Shown piece after piece: positions 7,173 to 15,348 of a DNA stretch of 34,849 bases. The notes under the pieces are model-generated. The model was not told where the DNA came from. It ran no database searches and saw only the letters and a list, made by a program, of their open reading frames with translations. Each line of letters starts with the position of its first letter. The stretch's first letter is position 1. The position numbers and the translations under genes were made by a program. The stretch comes from a virus, in IMG/VR virus record IMGVR_UViG_3300025132_000135, positions 1 to 34,849 of that record. The stretch is one strand, 5' to 3'.

Positions 7173-8288
7173 TGAGAGCGTGAATCGCGTCTCGGAAGTT
7201 TTGATAATATCCGCTTCTTCAAGATCTGCAAGGAAATTATCTGAATTTTCTTTTTTAGTTCCTTTGTCGGATTTTTTACCTACAAGATCTGCTATCTTTT
7301 TTATTGGTAAAGAAGATACACTTAATAAATCTTCAGCAGTAACTCCATAAGTTTCTGCAATCTCTAACATACTTATATTGTCAGTACACTTTTTAGTAGC
7401 TCCCATGTTTTTAAGTTTTAAAGTTGGGAACTCTTTACCTTCTTTAGCTTGCTCTACTGCTTTAGCTTTTATTCTTGTAGCCCAATTTGATACAACCTTA
7501 GCAACGCCCCATAACTTTTCTAAAACTTCAGGATCATCAGAATCAAAATCTTCTTTGTTTGGTAATGGCTCTCCCGCAACTTTCGAAGCAACTTCTAAAG
7601 CGAGCCCCCCTAAAGCAGGACAATGATCTTCGTGTTTACAAAACCTACAGTTAACTGTTGGAGTTAACTCATCATGGTCAGGTACTCCACCTTTCCATTT
7701 CGGCCTAACCATCTCACCTCTTTGAATTACTTCACTAAGTTCTTTTGTTAATAAAGGAACATCAGCTCTTGTAAATTTGTCGTGTAAAACTTCAGAGCGT
7801 ACAGGTATATAAAAGACAAAGTCTATCTCGTTCACTTTAGGAAAAGCTTGAAAAGCTCCAAGCGTGTATGCCTTCGCTTGCCAATTATCTTTAGGAGAAT
7901 CTATTTTAGATATCCCTGTTTTATAATCGGCCATAACAGCTTTGTCTCCTGCAACTAAAAACCTATCACAGGTCCCCCACGTTTCAGTTCCTTGTAGATC
8001 AACTTGAACTTGAATTTCGTTGAGTTCTTCATAAGGAGTACTACCAAAAAAACTTTCGTTGAAAGCTTTCTCATCAGCCACAATCATGTCATATATCTCA
8101 ACCTCTTCTTCATCATGTAATGCAGAGGGATCTCTAACTTCTAAAGCTTCGTGTATTCGAGTTCCTTTTTCCGCTGCGGCATTTGTACCTGACCTACCTT
8201 CGTATCCTGCACATCCTGCTACGTATTTTAAACTTGAAGGAGAGAACTCCGCGTGTCCCCTACTTCCGTGGTCTGGTGTATTATCCAT
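7170..8288 (-). CDS. Cas4/RecB-like PD-(D/E)XK nuclease with a probable Fe-S cluster
   Basis: 372 aa. RecB-type motifs are clear: AAEKGTRIHEALE with His46, GTCDRF with Asp108, ADYKTG giving Asp121-x-Lys123, and DNWQAKAYTLG with Gln137. Cys26 in VAGCAGYEG together with Cys214, Cys217 and Cys223 (NCRFCKHEDHC) matches the one-plus-three cysteine pattern that holds a 4Fe-4S cluster in Cas4/AddB nucleases. This DUF2800-like type is common beside phage SNF2 helicases, where it probably trims DNA ends during replication or recombination. The gene overlaps the helicase by 8 nt, implying coupled production and perhaps a complex. The C-terminal 130 residues are helical and charged, of unknown role. Confidence 0.85.
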   Translation of the reverse strand: MDNTPDHGSRGHAEFSPSSLKYVAGCAGYEGRSGTNAAAEKGTRIHEALEVRDPSALHDEEEVEIYDMIVADEKAFNESFFGSTPYEELNEIQVQVDLQGTETWGTCDRFLVAGDKAVMADYKTGISKIDSPKDNWQAKAYTLGAFQAFPKVNEIDFVFYIPVRSEVLHDKFTRADVPLLTKELSEVIQRGEMVRPKWKGGVPDHDELTPTVNCRFCKHEDHCPALGGLALEVASKVAGEPLPNKEDFDSDDPEVLEKLWGVAKVVSNWATRIKAKAVEQAKEGKEFPTLKLKNMGATKKCTDNISMLEIAETYGVTAEDLLSVSSLPIKKIADLVGKKSDKGTKKENSDNFLADLEEADIIKTSETRFTLS

Positions 8289-9576
8289 GTAGTTCTTTTA
8301 AATTATCTAATTTTCTGTTTACTGCTTTTATCACATGCTCCTCAATAGAGCCTTCGGATATTAAAACTTTTTGTACGGCATCTGACTTCGCCCCGTTTCT
8401 ATGGATACGTCCTAATGTCTGAGCATATTCTTTAGCAGAATATGATGGACATATCAAACTAACTCGTGGTCTTTTGCCTAAAGTATCGTGCAAAGAAAGT
8501 CCAGTGCCTCCCGCAGCTATGTTAACTACAAGAACGTGGTCTTTGTCTTCTTGAAATCTATCTACATTAGATTGTCTTTCTTGCACAGACTGACCTCCTT
8601 GTATTGTTTTGCACGAAAGTTTTTTAGCTAGTAGGTCTACCGTGTCTTTAAAGTTGACGAATATAACTACAGAGTTTCCTTGATCCTTTAAATCTTTAGC
8701 CATGTTTACAAGGTCAGGTATTTTACACAGCTCAGTTAACTGACGGGCTCGTAGTATTTTTACTAAGATTATTTCACTATCATCGCTATTGATTGTACCA
8801 TCTATGTAGTTCTCTACTACATCAGGAGTTATCTCAAACTCATCGTAGATAGCTTGAATAGATTCTTTTTCCGCAAACTCTGTATATTCAACAAACACTC
8901 TGTTGTTTTTAAAACTGTCAGGGAAATCCTGTACTGTTAGTTTGCTGCCAACAACTCCATAGATTTTTTCTTTAATACTTTGTAGAGAAGCTTTCTTAGA
9001 TAACCTCCATTGTTTCCACTGGTCTTGCACACAACCATTCTTCTTCATCCAACTATACCAACTAAACTTTACTCCCTCTGTTTTGTTTAAGTTATGTAAA
9101 CCCAACATATAACCTAAAGCTCTCATTTCAGTTGGGTCTTCACAGGATGTAGCAGACATTCCATGAACTGAAAAACCTTGTTGAACTAAGCTAATAACAA
9201 GTTGTGCGTTTTGTGTGAACGCACCTTTACATTTATGTATCTCGTCAATAAGAACTAATGTGTTAGGAGGCATGTTCCATGTCATTATCTTTTTACCTTT
9301 TTTACGTAAGTAAGGAGGTTTACCTCTACGAATAGCTTCATAGTTGTAAACAAATAGTGGAGTTATTCCTACCTCTTTTAACTCTCTTTCCCACGAAGGT
9401 ATAACTGACTTAGGGCAAATAACAGCAATAGGTACACTAAGTCTTTTAGCTAAGTGAGCGGCTACAACAGTCTTACCTGTACCAACTTCACTGGTATCAA
9501 TCGTATTAATTTGTTGAGACTGCTTATCTACAAAAAAAGAACAAGCCTCTTCTTGTTTGGGGAACAAAGTTTTCAT
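8281..9576 (-). CDS. SNF2-type DEAD/H helicase
   Basis: 431 aa, superfamily 2. Walker A is VGTGKT at 31-36, motif II is DEIH at 111-114, motif III is MSATS, and the C-terminal RecA lobe has VVIFVNFKDT, GGTGLSLHD and motif VI QTLGRIHRNG at 386-395. Short SNF2 helicases of this length act with the adjacent PD-(D/E)XK nuclease in many phages, probably in branch migration, fork remodelling or end processing. It is the compact phage version without accessory domains. No SD is present before ATG 9576. The gap of 55 bp to the resolvase gene is among the larger ones in the operon. Confidence 0.92.
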   Translation of the reverse strand: MKTLFPKQEEACSFFVDKQSQQINTIDTSEVGTGKTVVAAHLAKRLSVPIAVICPKSVIPSWERELKEVGITPLFVYNYEAIRRGKPPYLRKKGKKIMTWNMPPNTLVLIDEIHKCKGAFTQNAQLVISLVQQGFSVHGMSATSCEDPTEMRALGYMLGLHNLNKTEGVKFSWYSWMKKNGCVQDQWKQWRLSKKASLQSIKEKIYGVVGSKLTVQDFPDSFKNNRVFVEYTEFAEKESIQAIYDEFEITPDVVENYIDGTINSDDSEIILVKILRARQLTELCKIPDLVNMAKDLKDQGNSVVIFVNFKDTVDLLAKKLSCKTIQGGQSVQERQSNVDRFQEDKDHVLVVNIAAGGTGLSLHDTLGKRPRVSLICPSYSAKEYAQTLGRIHRNGAKSDAVQKVLISEGSIEEHVIKAVNRKLDNLKELHG

Positions 9577-9631
9577 AGAGAGGACTTTTTAATAATCCCT
9601 TTCCATAAGTATGTCTAGAAAAAACTTAAAG

Positions 9632-10156
9632 TTAAATACGACCGTCTACTATTTTATACCCTTTTCGTATGTATTGAGCTATTAAAAAAGCATCTACCAT
9701 ACCGTCATGTGCTTTAGAACATCGTTTATTTTTTAACCAACACTCATCAGGAGCTAAGTTATTAGCTACTGCTAAAGCTGCTTCTTTTGTATTATAAGGA
9801 GCTCTTAAATGACCTAACATTGAATGCTGCCAGTTGTGTACTTTTACTCGTCTAAGATTCCACTGTTTAGTTTCAGCTAACCCTAATAGTTTACCAAAAG
9901 AAATACCCATAGACCTAACAGCTTGAGAAGATTTAGCGTGATGTAAAGGTTCTTCGACTGCAAATATAAATCGAGAGTCTAAACCGAGTACCCATTGATA
10001 TACTTTGTAAATATCTATTTCTTTCTTTTTACCTCTAACTAAATTAGGCATAACAGTTTTTGCAATCACTCCACCTGTATAACGAGAGATAGCTACCAGT
10101 CCTCCATTGAGCCCGTTATCAACTCCAACGATTACATCTTCTTCATCAATATCCAT
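9632..10156 (-). CDS. RuvC-like Holliday junction resolvase
   Basis: 174 aa with RNase H-fold RuvC features: VGVDNGLNGGLVAI with Asp13, FAVEEPL with Glu68/Glu69, a RVKVHNWQHSMLG segment like the 'P..WK..' region of phage resolvases, and AHDGMVDAFLIAQY with Asp151 and Asp155. It would resolve branched replication intermediates before packaging. It overlaps the upstream 88-aa gene by 11 nt. The AAAGGTG before its ATG lies inside that gene and may be incidental. Confidence 0.85.
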   Translation of the reverse strand: MDIDEEDVIVGVDNGLNGGLVAISRYTGGVIAKTVMPNLVRGKKKEIDIYKVYQWVLGLDSRFIFAVEEPLHHAKSSQAVRSMGISFGKLLGLAETKQWNLRRVKVHNWQHSMLGHLRAPYNTKEAALAVANNLAPDECWLKNKRCSKAHDGMVDAFLIAQYIRKGYKIVDGRI

Positions 10157-10412
10157 CTAGACACCTTTTAGTAATTAGAAGACCGTCTCCTTCCATAGGT
10201 AAAAAACAATCTATGTTTTTCTGTAGTAGCTGGAGGAAACCAACTTCTCTTGCTGTTGCAGGTATAACTAAATAATATTGTCCTGCTAACAAGTCACAAC
10301 AAAAAGTAAAGTCACAGGGAGGTATGTTCTCTCTTTTAACAATCCAAGGGTCTGAAACAATTTTCTTATTAGGAAAAAGAGGTCTTGGTTTTATATGTCG
10401 TCCAGCCAACAT
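10146..10412 (-). CDS. Hypothetical 88-aa protein
   Basis: Starts MLAGRHIKPRP and contains PPCDFTFCCDLLAGQYYLVIPA, then GFLQLLQKNIDCFLPMEGDGLLITK. Four cysteines occur, but not in a spacing I can call a zinc finger. It overlaps both neighbours (22 nt with the 88-aa paralogue gene, 11 nt with the resolvase), which supports real expression in the operon. Family and function not recognised. Confidence 0.6.
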   Translation of the reverse strand: MLAGRHIKPRPLFPNKKIVSDPWIVKRENIPPCDFTFCCDLLAGQYYLVIPATAREVGFLQLLQKNIDCFLPMEGDGLLITKRCLDGY

Positions 10413-10657
10413 GGGGTTGCTTCTTCAAAATTGTTTTGTAAATATTCAAACTCAAACTTTTCAATGGCTTGTTTCTCCGTTAACTCATAGTTCTTTTGCA
10501 AAAGCTCAAGTGTTATAGTCTTACTATAACATGCTATAGGAGGTCTGCCATACTGCTCTACAGTACCAATGAAAGCGTCCTCTAGTCCTGCATACAATAA
10601 CAAAACAGATTCCGCATCTTCTTCGATCTCAAATTCATTCGGCTTCTTCGGCATCAA
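10391..10657 (-). CDS. Conserved small phage protein, paralogue of the 93-aa protein at 1919-2200
   Basis: 88 aa with an acidic N-terminus (EFEIEEDAESVLLLYAG), then LEDAFIGTVEQYGRPPIACYS and TEKQAIEKFEFEYLQNNF. Aligned with the 93-aa protein, the shared positions are L-[ED]-[DE]-AF-[IV]-G, [EG]-x-[PR]-PP/PR-A-[CV]-YS, and the following helix 'A-E-[KY]-F'. The copies have diverged strongly, so the duplication is old or the second copy was acquired separately. It overlaps the terminase small subunit gene by 23 nt. Function unknown. Confidence 0.7.
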   Translation of the reverse strand: MMPKKPNEFEIEEDAESVLLLYAGLEDAFIGTVEQYGRPPIACYSKTITLELLQKNYELTEKQAIEKFEFEYLQNNFEEATPCWLDDI

Positions 10658-11225
10658 TTATATCTTCGTCTTTTATTTTTATTGATCCATTACCTCTATC
10701 GGCTTTGGTGTTATGTAAAATGCTAATATCTATTTGTACTTTACCTGCTCCTCCTGCATTCTTTGCATTTAAACCTAAGTTCCTTCTTATTAACTGATCT
10801 AGTTCTGATAGTTCGCGAACTGTCTTAGGTCCTCTTAGATTTTTTACAGAGTCTCTTAGTAGCTTAATACCCGCAGCAGCGATATAAGATTGGTACTTCT
10901 CAGCAGGACTACTTTGAGATTCAGCTATTTCCATCATAGCTTCGTCTTCAGCTTTCCTTGCGTCATGTTTAGCAATCTTTATTGCATCATCAGTTTTCTT
11001 TTCTAACTCTTTATCTAAAACGTCTTGAACAACATCGAGTTTCTTTGGTTCTTCGGGTTCTTCTTTAGCTTTAATACCCTCTTTACGTAACCACCGTCTA
11101 AGCGTAGACGGATGTATATCCAACTCTTTACATATATTTACGTGCTTATATCCAGCACTTATCATTTCAAGAGCTCGTTCTAGTAAAATATCTTTTTTAG
11201 ACTTTTTTGACAAAGTAATTAACAT
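10635..11225 (-). CDS. terS: Terminase small subunit (HTH-type)
   Basis: 196 aa. The N-terminus holds a helix-turn-helix (ALEMISAGYKHVNICKELDIHPSTLRRWLRKEG, about residues 19-50; the recognition helix is HPSTLRRWL), which would bind the packaging site. A charged Lys/Glu linker (about 52-105) is followed by a helical oligomerisation-like part (YQSYIAAAGIKLLRDSVKNL, then TVRELSELDQLIRRNLGL) and a tail. This layout fits TerS. Its gene is first in the minus-strand operon and diverges from terL with only 27 bp between starts, which is unusual since the two subunits are normally co-directional. It could instead be a DNA-binding regulator, but adjacency to terL favours TerS. Confidence 0.7.
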   Translation of the reverse strand: MLITLSKKSKKDILLERALEMISAGYKHVNICKELDIHPSTLRRWLRKEGIKAKEEPEEPKKLDVVQDVLDKELEKKTDDAIKIAKHDARKAEDEAMMEIAESQSSPAEKYQSYIAAAGIKLLRDSVKNLRGPKTVRELSELDQLIRRNLGLNAKNAGGAGKVQIDISILHNTKADRGNGSIKIKDEDIIDAEEAE

Positions 11226-11252
11226 TACCTTTATAACTACTAGATTTCAAGT
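11226..11252. promoter_or_regulatory. 27-bp divergent spacer between terS and terL starts
   Basis: The spacer between ATG 11225 (minus) and GTG 11253 (plus) is too short for two full promoters. Minus strand shows TATAAAGG just before the terS ATG. Plus strand shows TAGATTTCAA before the terL GTG. The main promoter elements must lie in coding sequence on either side, or the transcripts are nearly leaderless. No SD is present for terL. An internal ATG of terL (codon 18) is an alternative start that would widen the gap. Confidence 0.3.
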
Positions 11253-13019
11253 GTGACTAAGAAGAACTTTAAATTTGAGCCACGAATAAATACCAAACAA
11301 AAAATGGATGTTGGTGGTTTTATCTTACCTCCTACAAATACTTTAACAGGTTTGTTGTATGGGTTTCATCATCACACAGACCATGACGCTAGGGAATATT
11401 ACTTCTGGAGATTGTGTGATGAGCTCTTTAATAACCCTGATTTAGTTGCCGAACCATTGATGGTTAGGCATCCGTGGGCAGAAGAAATGATCAGAGCTGT
11501 TATTGAAAACAAGTATGTTGCTATAGGAGGAGCAGCTTCTTCAGGTAAATCACATACACTAGCTGCATGGGGAGTTCTTAGTTGGTTAGCCCAACCCCAA
11601 GATACTCTGGTTCTTTTAACATCAACCACGCTTCGTGAAGCAAGGAAAAGGATTTGGGGATCAGTGATCAGTTTGTTATTACCTCTTGAGGGTTTAGCAC
11701 CTATAAGAATTAGAGACAGTATAGGTAACGCTTGTTACGTTACGCCATCAGGTAATCTTGTAGAGAAAGCGGGATTATCTTTGATAGCGTCAGAAAGAAG
11801 CAGAACTAAAGACGCTATAGGTAAACTTATTGGTATTAAACAAAAGAAAGTCATACTGATTGGCGATGAGCTTTCTGAGTTAAGTGAAAGTATCTTGCAA
11901 GCTTCGCTATCAAACTTATCTAAGAACCCTTCTTTTTCTCTAGTCGCTCTTAGTAACCCATCATCTCGATTCGATGCCTTCGGAGTTTTCTCAGAACCTA
12001 AAGGTGGATGGGATTCAGTAGATACAAACTCTGCTGACACATGGGAAACAAAGTGGGGTGGTACTTATATTAGATTTGATGCAGAGAGATCTCCTAATGT
12101 TTTAGCTGACGAAGTACTATACCCTTGGTTACCAACAACGGAAAAACTAAACGAAGATAAAGCCTTATTAGGCCCTACTAGTAGAGGTTATATGCGGATG
12201 GTACGTGCTGTTTTCTTCGATAGCGATGAAGCAGAAGGTGTATATACTGAAGCAGAACTAGCAAGCTCAGGGTCCATGAGGCAGGTACAATGGAAAGGTA
12301 GCCCTGTAAATATATGCGGATTTGACCCCGCGTTCACTAATTCAGGTGACCGCTGTATGTTAGTATTTGGCAAGGTCGGCTATGATACGACAGGCCAATA
12401 TGTCTGCGAACTAGGAGAATCCGTCCAAATCAATGACGATGCCACCAACAAGAGTACCCCTCGGAGTTATCAGGTTGTTCAGCAGGTTCGTCGGGAGTGC
12501 GAGAAACGGGGGGTTCTTCCTCTTGATCTTGCAGTAGACTCGACAGGTGCTGGAGCTCCTTTATGTGACTTGCTGGCAGGGGAGTGGAGTGATGATATTC
12601 TTCGGGTGTCATTTGGAGGGAAGGCTACGGATAAAAAAGTCAGTGCTAATAGTAAAAAAGTAGCACATGAATTATATACTAATAGGGTAACCGAACTTTG
12701 GTTTGTTGGAAAGGAGTTAATACGTACTAAACAACTGTTCGGTGTATCAACAGATTTAGCTCAAGAAATAACAGGGAGAAAATATGACATGATCAAAGGA
12801 TCGAGTCTAAGGATGAAGATGGAATCTAAAGTAGAATTTAAATCTAGGTTCGGCAAAAGCCCTGACTTAGCTGACGCAGCTTTCTTGTGTTTAGATGTTG
12901 CTCGACAAAGGCACGGTTTAGTAGCGGTCGAACCTCCTTCGGCTTCTCCATCAGGAAAGCCGAGACCTCACAAATCGATGAAGAGACTTACGGGCATCCT
13001 TTCTAATAATCCTTTGTAA
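11253..13019 (+). CDS. terL: Terminase large subunit
   Basis: 588 aa packaging motor. ATPase: Walker A GGAASSGKS at 92-100, Walker B VILIGDELSE with Asp206-Glu207, coupling motif VALSNPSS near 231-238. RNase H-like nuclease: CGFDPAFTNSGD with Asp358, LAVDSTGAG with Asp429 and a C-terminal SPDLADAAFL that supplies the third acidic residue. All parts of a headful or cos terminase are present and intact. GTG is the start chosen. ATG at codon 18 is possible but would drop only unconserved residues. It opens the plus-strand packaging/virion block and is followed by a 139-bp AT-rich gap with a perfect hairpin. Confidence 0.93.
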   Translation: MTKKNFKFEPRINTKQKMDVGGFILPPTNTLTGLLYGFHHHTDHDAREYYFWRLCDELFNNPDLVAEPLMVRHPWAEEMIRAVIENKYVAIGGAASSGKSHTLAAWGVLSWLAQPQDTLVLLTSTTLREARKRIWGSVISLLLPLEGLAPIRIRDSIGNACYVTPSGNLVEKAGLSLIASERSRTKDAIGKLIGIKQKKVILIGDELSELSESILQASLSNLSKNPSFSLVALSNPSSRFDAFGVFSEPKGGWDSVDTNSADTWETKWGGTYIRFDAERSPNVLADEVLYPWLPTTEKLNEDKALLGPTSRGYMRMVRAVFFDSDEAEGVYTEAELASSGSMRQVQWKGSPVNICGFDPAFTNSGDRCMLVFGKVGYDTTGQYVCELGESVQINDDATNKSTPRSYQVVQQVRRECEKRGVLPLDLAVDSTGAGAPLCDLLAGEWSDDILRVSFGGKATDKKVSANSKKVAHELYTNRVTELWFVGKELIRTKQLFGVSTDLAQEITGRKYDMIKGSSLRMKMESKVEFKSRFGKSPDLADAAFLCLDVARQRHGLVAVEPPSASPSGKPRPHKSMKRLTGILSNNPL

Positions 13020-13047
13020 AAGTAAACTGAAAAGTTTCTCAGAACTG

Positions 13048-13087
13048 TAATTAAGTTTATTCTAAATTAATAGAATAAACTTAATTA
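13048..13087 (+). repeat. Perfect 17-bp inverted repeat after terL
   Basis: TAATTAAGTTTATTCTA (13048-13064) and its exact reverse complement (13071-13087) flank a 6-nt loop. The stem is AT-rich and no T-run follows in either direction, so it is a poor intrinsic terminator. It lies in the 139-bp gap between terL and the next gene. An RNase III-type processing hairpin, a 3'-end stabiliser, or a protein-binding palindrome are possible. A promoter for the virion genes may lie just downstream in the AT-rich part (TATATA near 13107). Confidence 0.5.
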
Positions 13088-13158
13088 GGTTAATAGAAGA
13101 ATAATATATACAGGGTTTAGCGTGTTGCCTTTATTAGAAAAGAGTTTAAATTTAGTTT

Positions 13159-14157
13159 ATGGCCGACGCATTAGATAATTTAGCCTTAAACTATACAAAA
13201 ACATTAGTAGCTCCCAGAGGAGGGGGCCGTGGAGGAGCGGAGAAAACAAAAGAGCTTAGGCGACTATTAGCTCCTATCCTTTCTAAGTATCTTAGAGGAA
13301 GTGAATTAACTTCTGGAGAGCAAGCTATGTTTAATAAGACTAGGTTTAGAGGAAAAAGTCCCGCTCAAGTTTTTAGGGAAGTTGGCTACACCGCTACTAG
13401 AACTCAGGATTTACTTAAAGCTCAAGACGCTTTTCGGGCTGCTATGAAAGAAAAAAAACCTGTAACCGAAGAACAAACAGCTTCTGCTCAACCTACAGAA
13501 CCTACAGAACCTACAGAACCTACAGGATCAACAGGACAACAAGGAACAGCAGGAGCAGGTTCTGGCTCTGCGCCTCCTTCAGGTAATGATATGGAAATAC
13601 CTGAATACGCTAAGAGTGTGTATAAAGGTTTAGACGATAAGCCTTCGACGGATTCCGCTCCAACTACTAGGAGGGCTATGCTTGATAAAGCGCGTGATAC
13701 TTTAAAGGGAGATACTTATCAACTAGGTTCTAGTAGCTATCTTACTGCTGCTAGGGAAATGAAAAAACCAACTCCTTTTAAACAAAGAACTGATGAACAA
13801 GTAGCTGCTAGGAATTTAGTCGTCCGTGATAGAATGGCTAGAGAACAAGGAAAAACATACAACCCTAAAGCCACTGCTTTAGATAAAGCTAAGTCCAGAA
13901 TGAGGGATCTAGCTACCTCACAAAAAGGGGCTCAACAATTTTTTGCTGATACGGGTGTATCTCCCAAAGGAGTTCGTGCTATATCTGGTGAGCGTATGCC
14001 TGAGAGACGGAGAACTTATGAAGCTCCAAGAAATCCTAATGTTGTAAGAACAGAAACTCCTTCTGAAAGATTTGAAGGAGGGACTAATGTTAGTTATAGA
14101 TCATTTTCTCCTGATGAGGTAAATGAATTAGAAAAAAGAAGAAGAAGAAATAGATAA
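13159..14157 (+). CDS. Probable internal virion protein (332 aa)
   Basis: A basic protein of low complexity in parts. The N-terminus (residues 1-95) has GGGRGGAEKTKELRRLL and a helical stretch. Residues about 112-123 form PTEPTEPTEPTG followed by a Gly/Ser/Ala linker. The remainder is Lys/Arg-rich helix ending in EKRRRRNR. I do not recognise a family. Its position after terL and before the giant gene, one-base overlap with the next gene and co-direction suggest an ejection or core protein. It could also be a scaffold or head-tail component. No SD. Confidence 0.5.
   Translation: MADALDNLALNYTKTLVAPRGGGRGGAEKTKELRRLLAPILSKYLRGSELTSGEQAMFNKTRFRGKSPAQVFREVGYTATRTQDLLKAQDAFRAAMKEKKPVTEEQTASAQPTEPTEPTEPTGSTGQQGTAGAGSGSAPPSGNDMEIPEYAKSVYKGLDDKPSTDSAPTTRRAMLDKARDTLKGDTYQLGSSSYLTAAREMKKPTPFKQRTDEQVAARNLVVRDRMAREQGKTYNPKATALDKAKSRMRDLATSQKGAQQFFADTGVSPKGVRAISGERMPERRRTYEAPRNPNVVRTETPSERFEGGTNVSYRSFSPDEVNELEKRRRRNR
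13492..13527 (+). repeat. 9-bp coding tandem repeat (PTE)
   Basis: CCTACAGAA is repeated three times and followed by CCTACAGGA, encoding Pro-Thr-Glu repeats in the 332-aa protein. Copies are identical, so the array is prone to slippage and probably varies in length between relatives. The encoded segment is a flexible linker. Confidence 0.7.
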
Positions 14158-15314
14158 TGGCTCGATTTACTCGTGATCGTGTTTCCAATAAACTTAAACG
14201 TGCGTCTCGTCGTTTAAGAAGGAAAGGATATACAAGTCAGGCTGGTCAAATGGCTATGGCTGCTGAACAGGCTCGTCTTAATGAGCCTACTATATACAGA
14301 CCAGAGCACCGCATCATGGAGAATGAAGCGTCTAACTTGATCGCTGAATCTCAGAGACTTGCAGCTCAACCCGACTTTGATTATCAGAGAGATATAGCCC
14401 CTATGCGTGGGCAGTTCTTTAGTGATCTTGCTAATTCAGGTATGACTCCTTCAGAACAAGAAGGGTTTAGAAGAAGATTTGAACCGCAGTTTGAGGGTTT
14501 TGACAAAGGGCAAGCAGCTTTCTTAGGTGTTGTAGACGCTCAACGTAAGATGCGTGAAGAACGTAAAGCCGCTAACCTTGCTCCTATTGTTGCTCAACGC
14601 TTAAAGCCTTTACTTGAAACTGGAGTGTCTCAGGAACAAAGAACTAAAGGGATGTTAGATATACTTACTGATAATCCTACAGCTCTTAACAATCCTGCAA
14701 CTGCTAACTTGATTGGTTTATTTGATAAGACCACCTCTGCTACAGGAGCAAGTCGAACAGCTCCGCGATCTATAGCATTAAAGCTTGCCGAGATAGGAGA
14801 TGAAGCAGGGATACAAGGCATATCAGGTTTATCACAAAATGAAATAGATAGCTATAGCGCACTTGCTAGAGGTTTATCTAAACAAAGGCAGACAGTTAGA
14901 GGTCAAAAGTCTCAGGAAGCCATGTTAGGCTTTTTAGAAAAACACGCTAACACTGCTACAAAATGGGTAACAGGACAGGACGAACTGACGACGGAAGATT
15001 TAATTTTATTAGGCGCATTGGGTATAGACCCAGAGCAAGCAAAAGGCGCAAAGGGAAATACTGATGAGTTTAAAAAGAAATACATCAGAAATATTATACT
15101 TAACTCTATTGGCCTTTCTAGTACATCACAACTAACCTCAAAAGATAAAGGAACAGTAGAGTTACGAAGAATACTTGAAACTGGAGATCTTGACACATTA
15201 GCTCAAGAACTAAACGATATGGTGGTTATGCAAACACGACAATTTTTATCCAATCAAGGAGCTTCTCCTTTAGGGACCGCACAAGCTAAAACAGAACAAA
15301 GATCTATTTTTTAA
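14157..15314 (+). CDS. Probable internal virion protein (385 aa)
   Basis: 385 aa, very basic N-terminus (ARFTRDRVSNKLKRASRRLRRKGY), then long Ala/Gln/Arg-rich helix (MAMAAEQARLNEP, NLIAESQRLAAQ), and a helical C-terminal half with QFLSNQGASPLG near the end. No transmembrane segment and no enzyme motif. The start shares one base with the stop of the 332-aa gene, and the giant gene follows after 34 bp, so the three make one block. It may be an inner-core or ejection protein like the ones that flank large ejected proteins in podoviruses. Family not recognised. Confidence 0.5.
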   Translation: MARFTRDRVSNKLKRASRRLRRKGYTSQAGQMAMAAEQARLNEPTIYRPEHRIMENEASNLIAESQRLAAQPDFDYQRDIAPMRGQFFSDLANSGMTPSEQEGFRRRFEPQFEGFDKGQAAFLGVVDAQRKMREERKAANLAPIVAQRLKPLLETGVSQEQRTKGMLDILTDNPTALNNPATANLIGLFDKTTSATGASRTAPRSIALKLAEIGDEAGIQGISGLSQNEIDSYSALARGLSKQRQTVRGQKSQEAMLGFLEKHANTATKWVTGQDELTTEDLILLGALGIDPEQAKGAKGNTDEFKKKYIRNIILNSIGLSSTSQLTSKDKGTVELRRILETGDLDTLAQELNDMVVMQTRQFLSNQGASPLGTAQAKTEQRSIF

Positions 15315-15348
15315 AATCTAATAACACAACATAACCTTATTTACTGCT

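Noticed and set aside
9524-9532. TTATCTACA, similar to a DnaA box
   Set aside because: It encodes conserved-looking residues of the helicase, is single and one base off consensus. Not enough for an origin.
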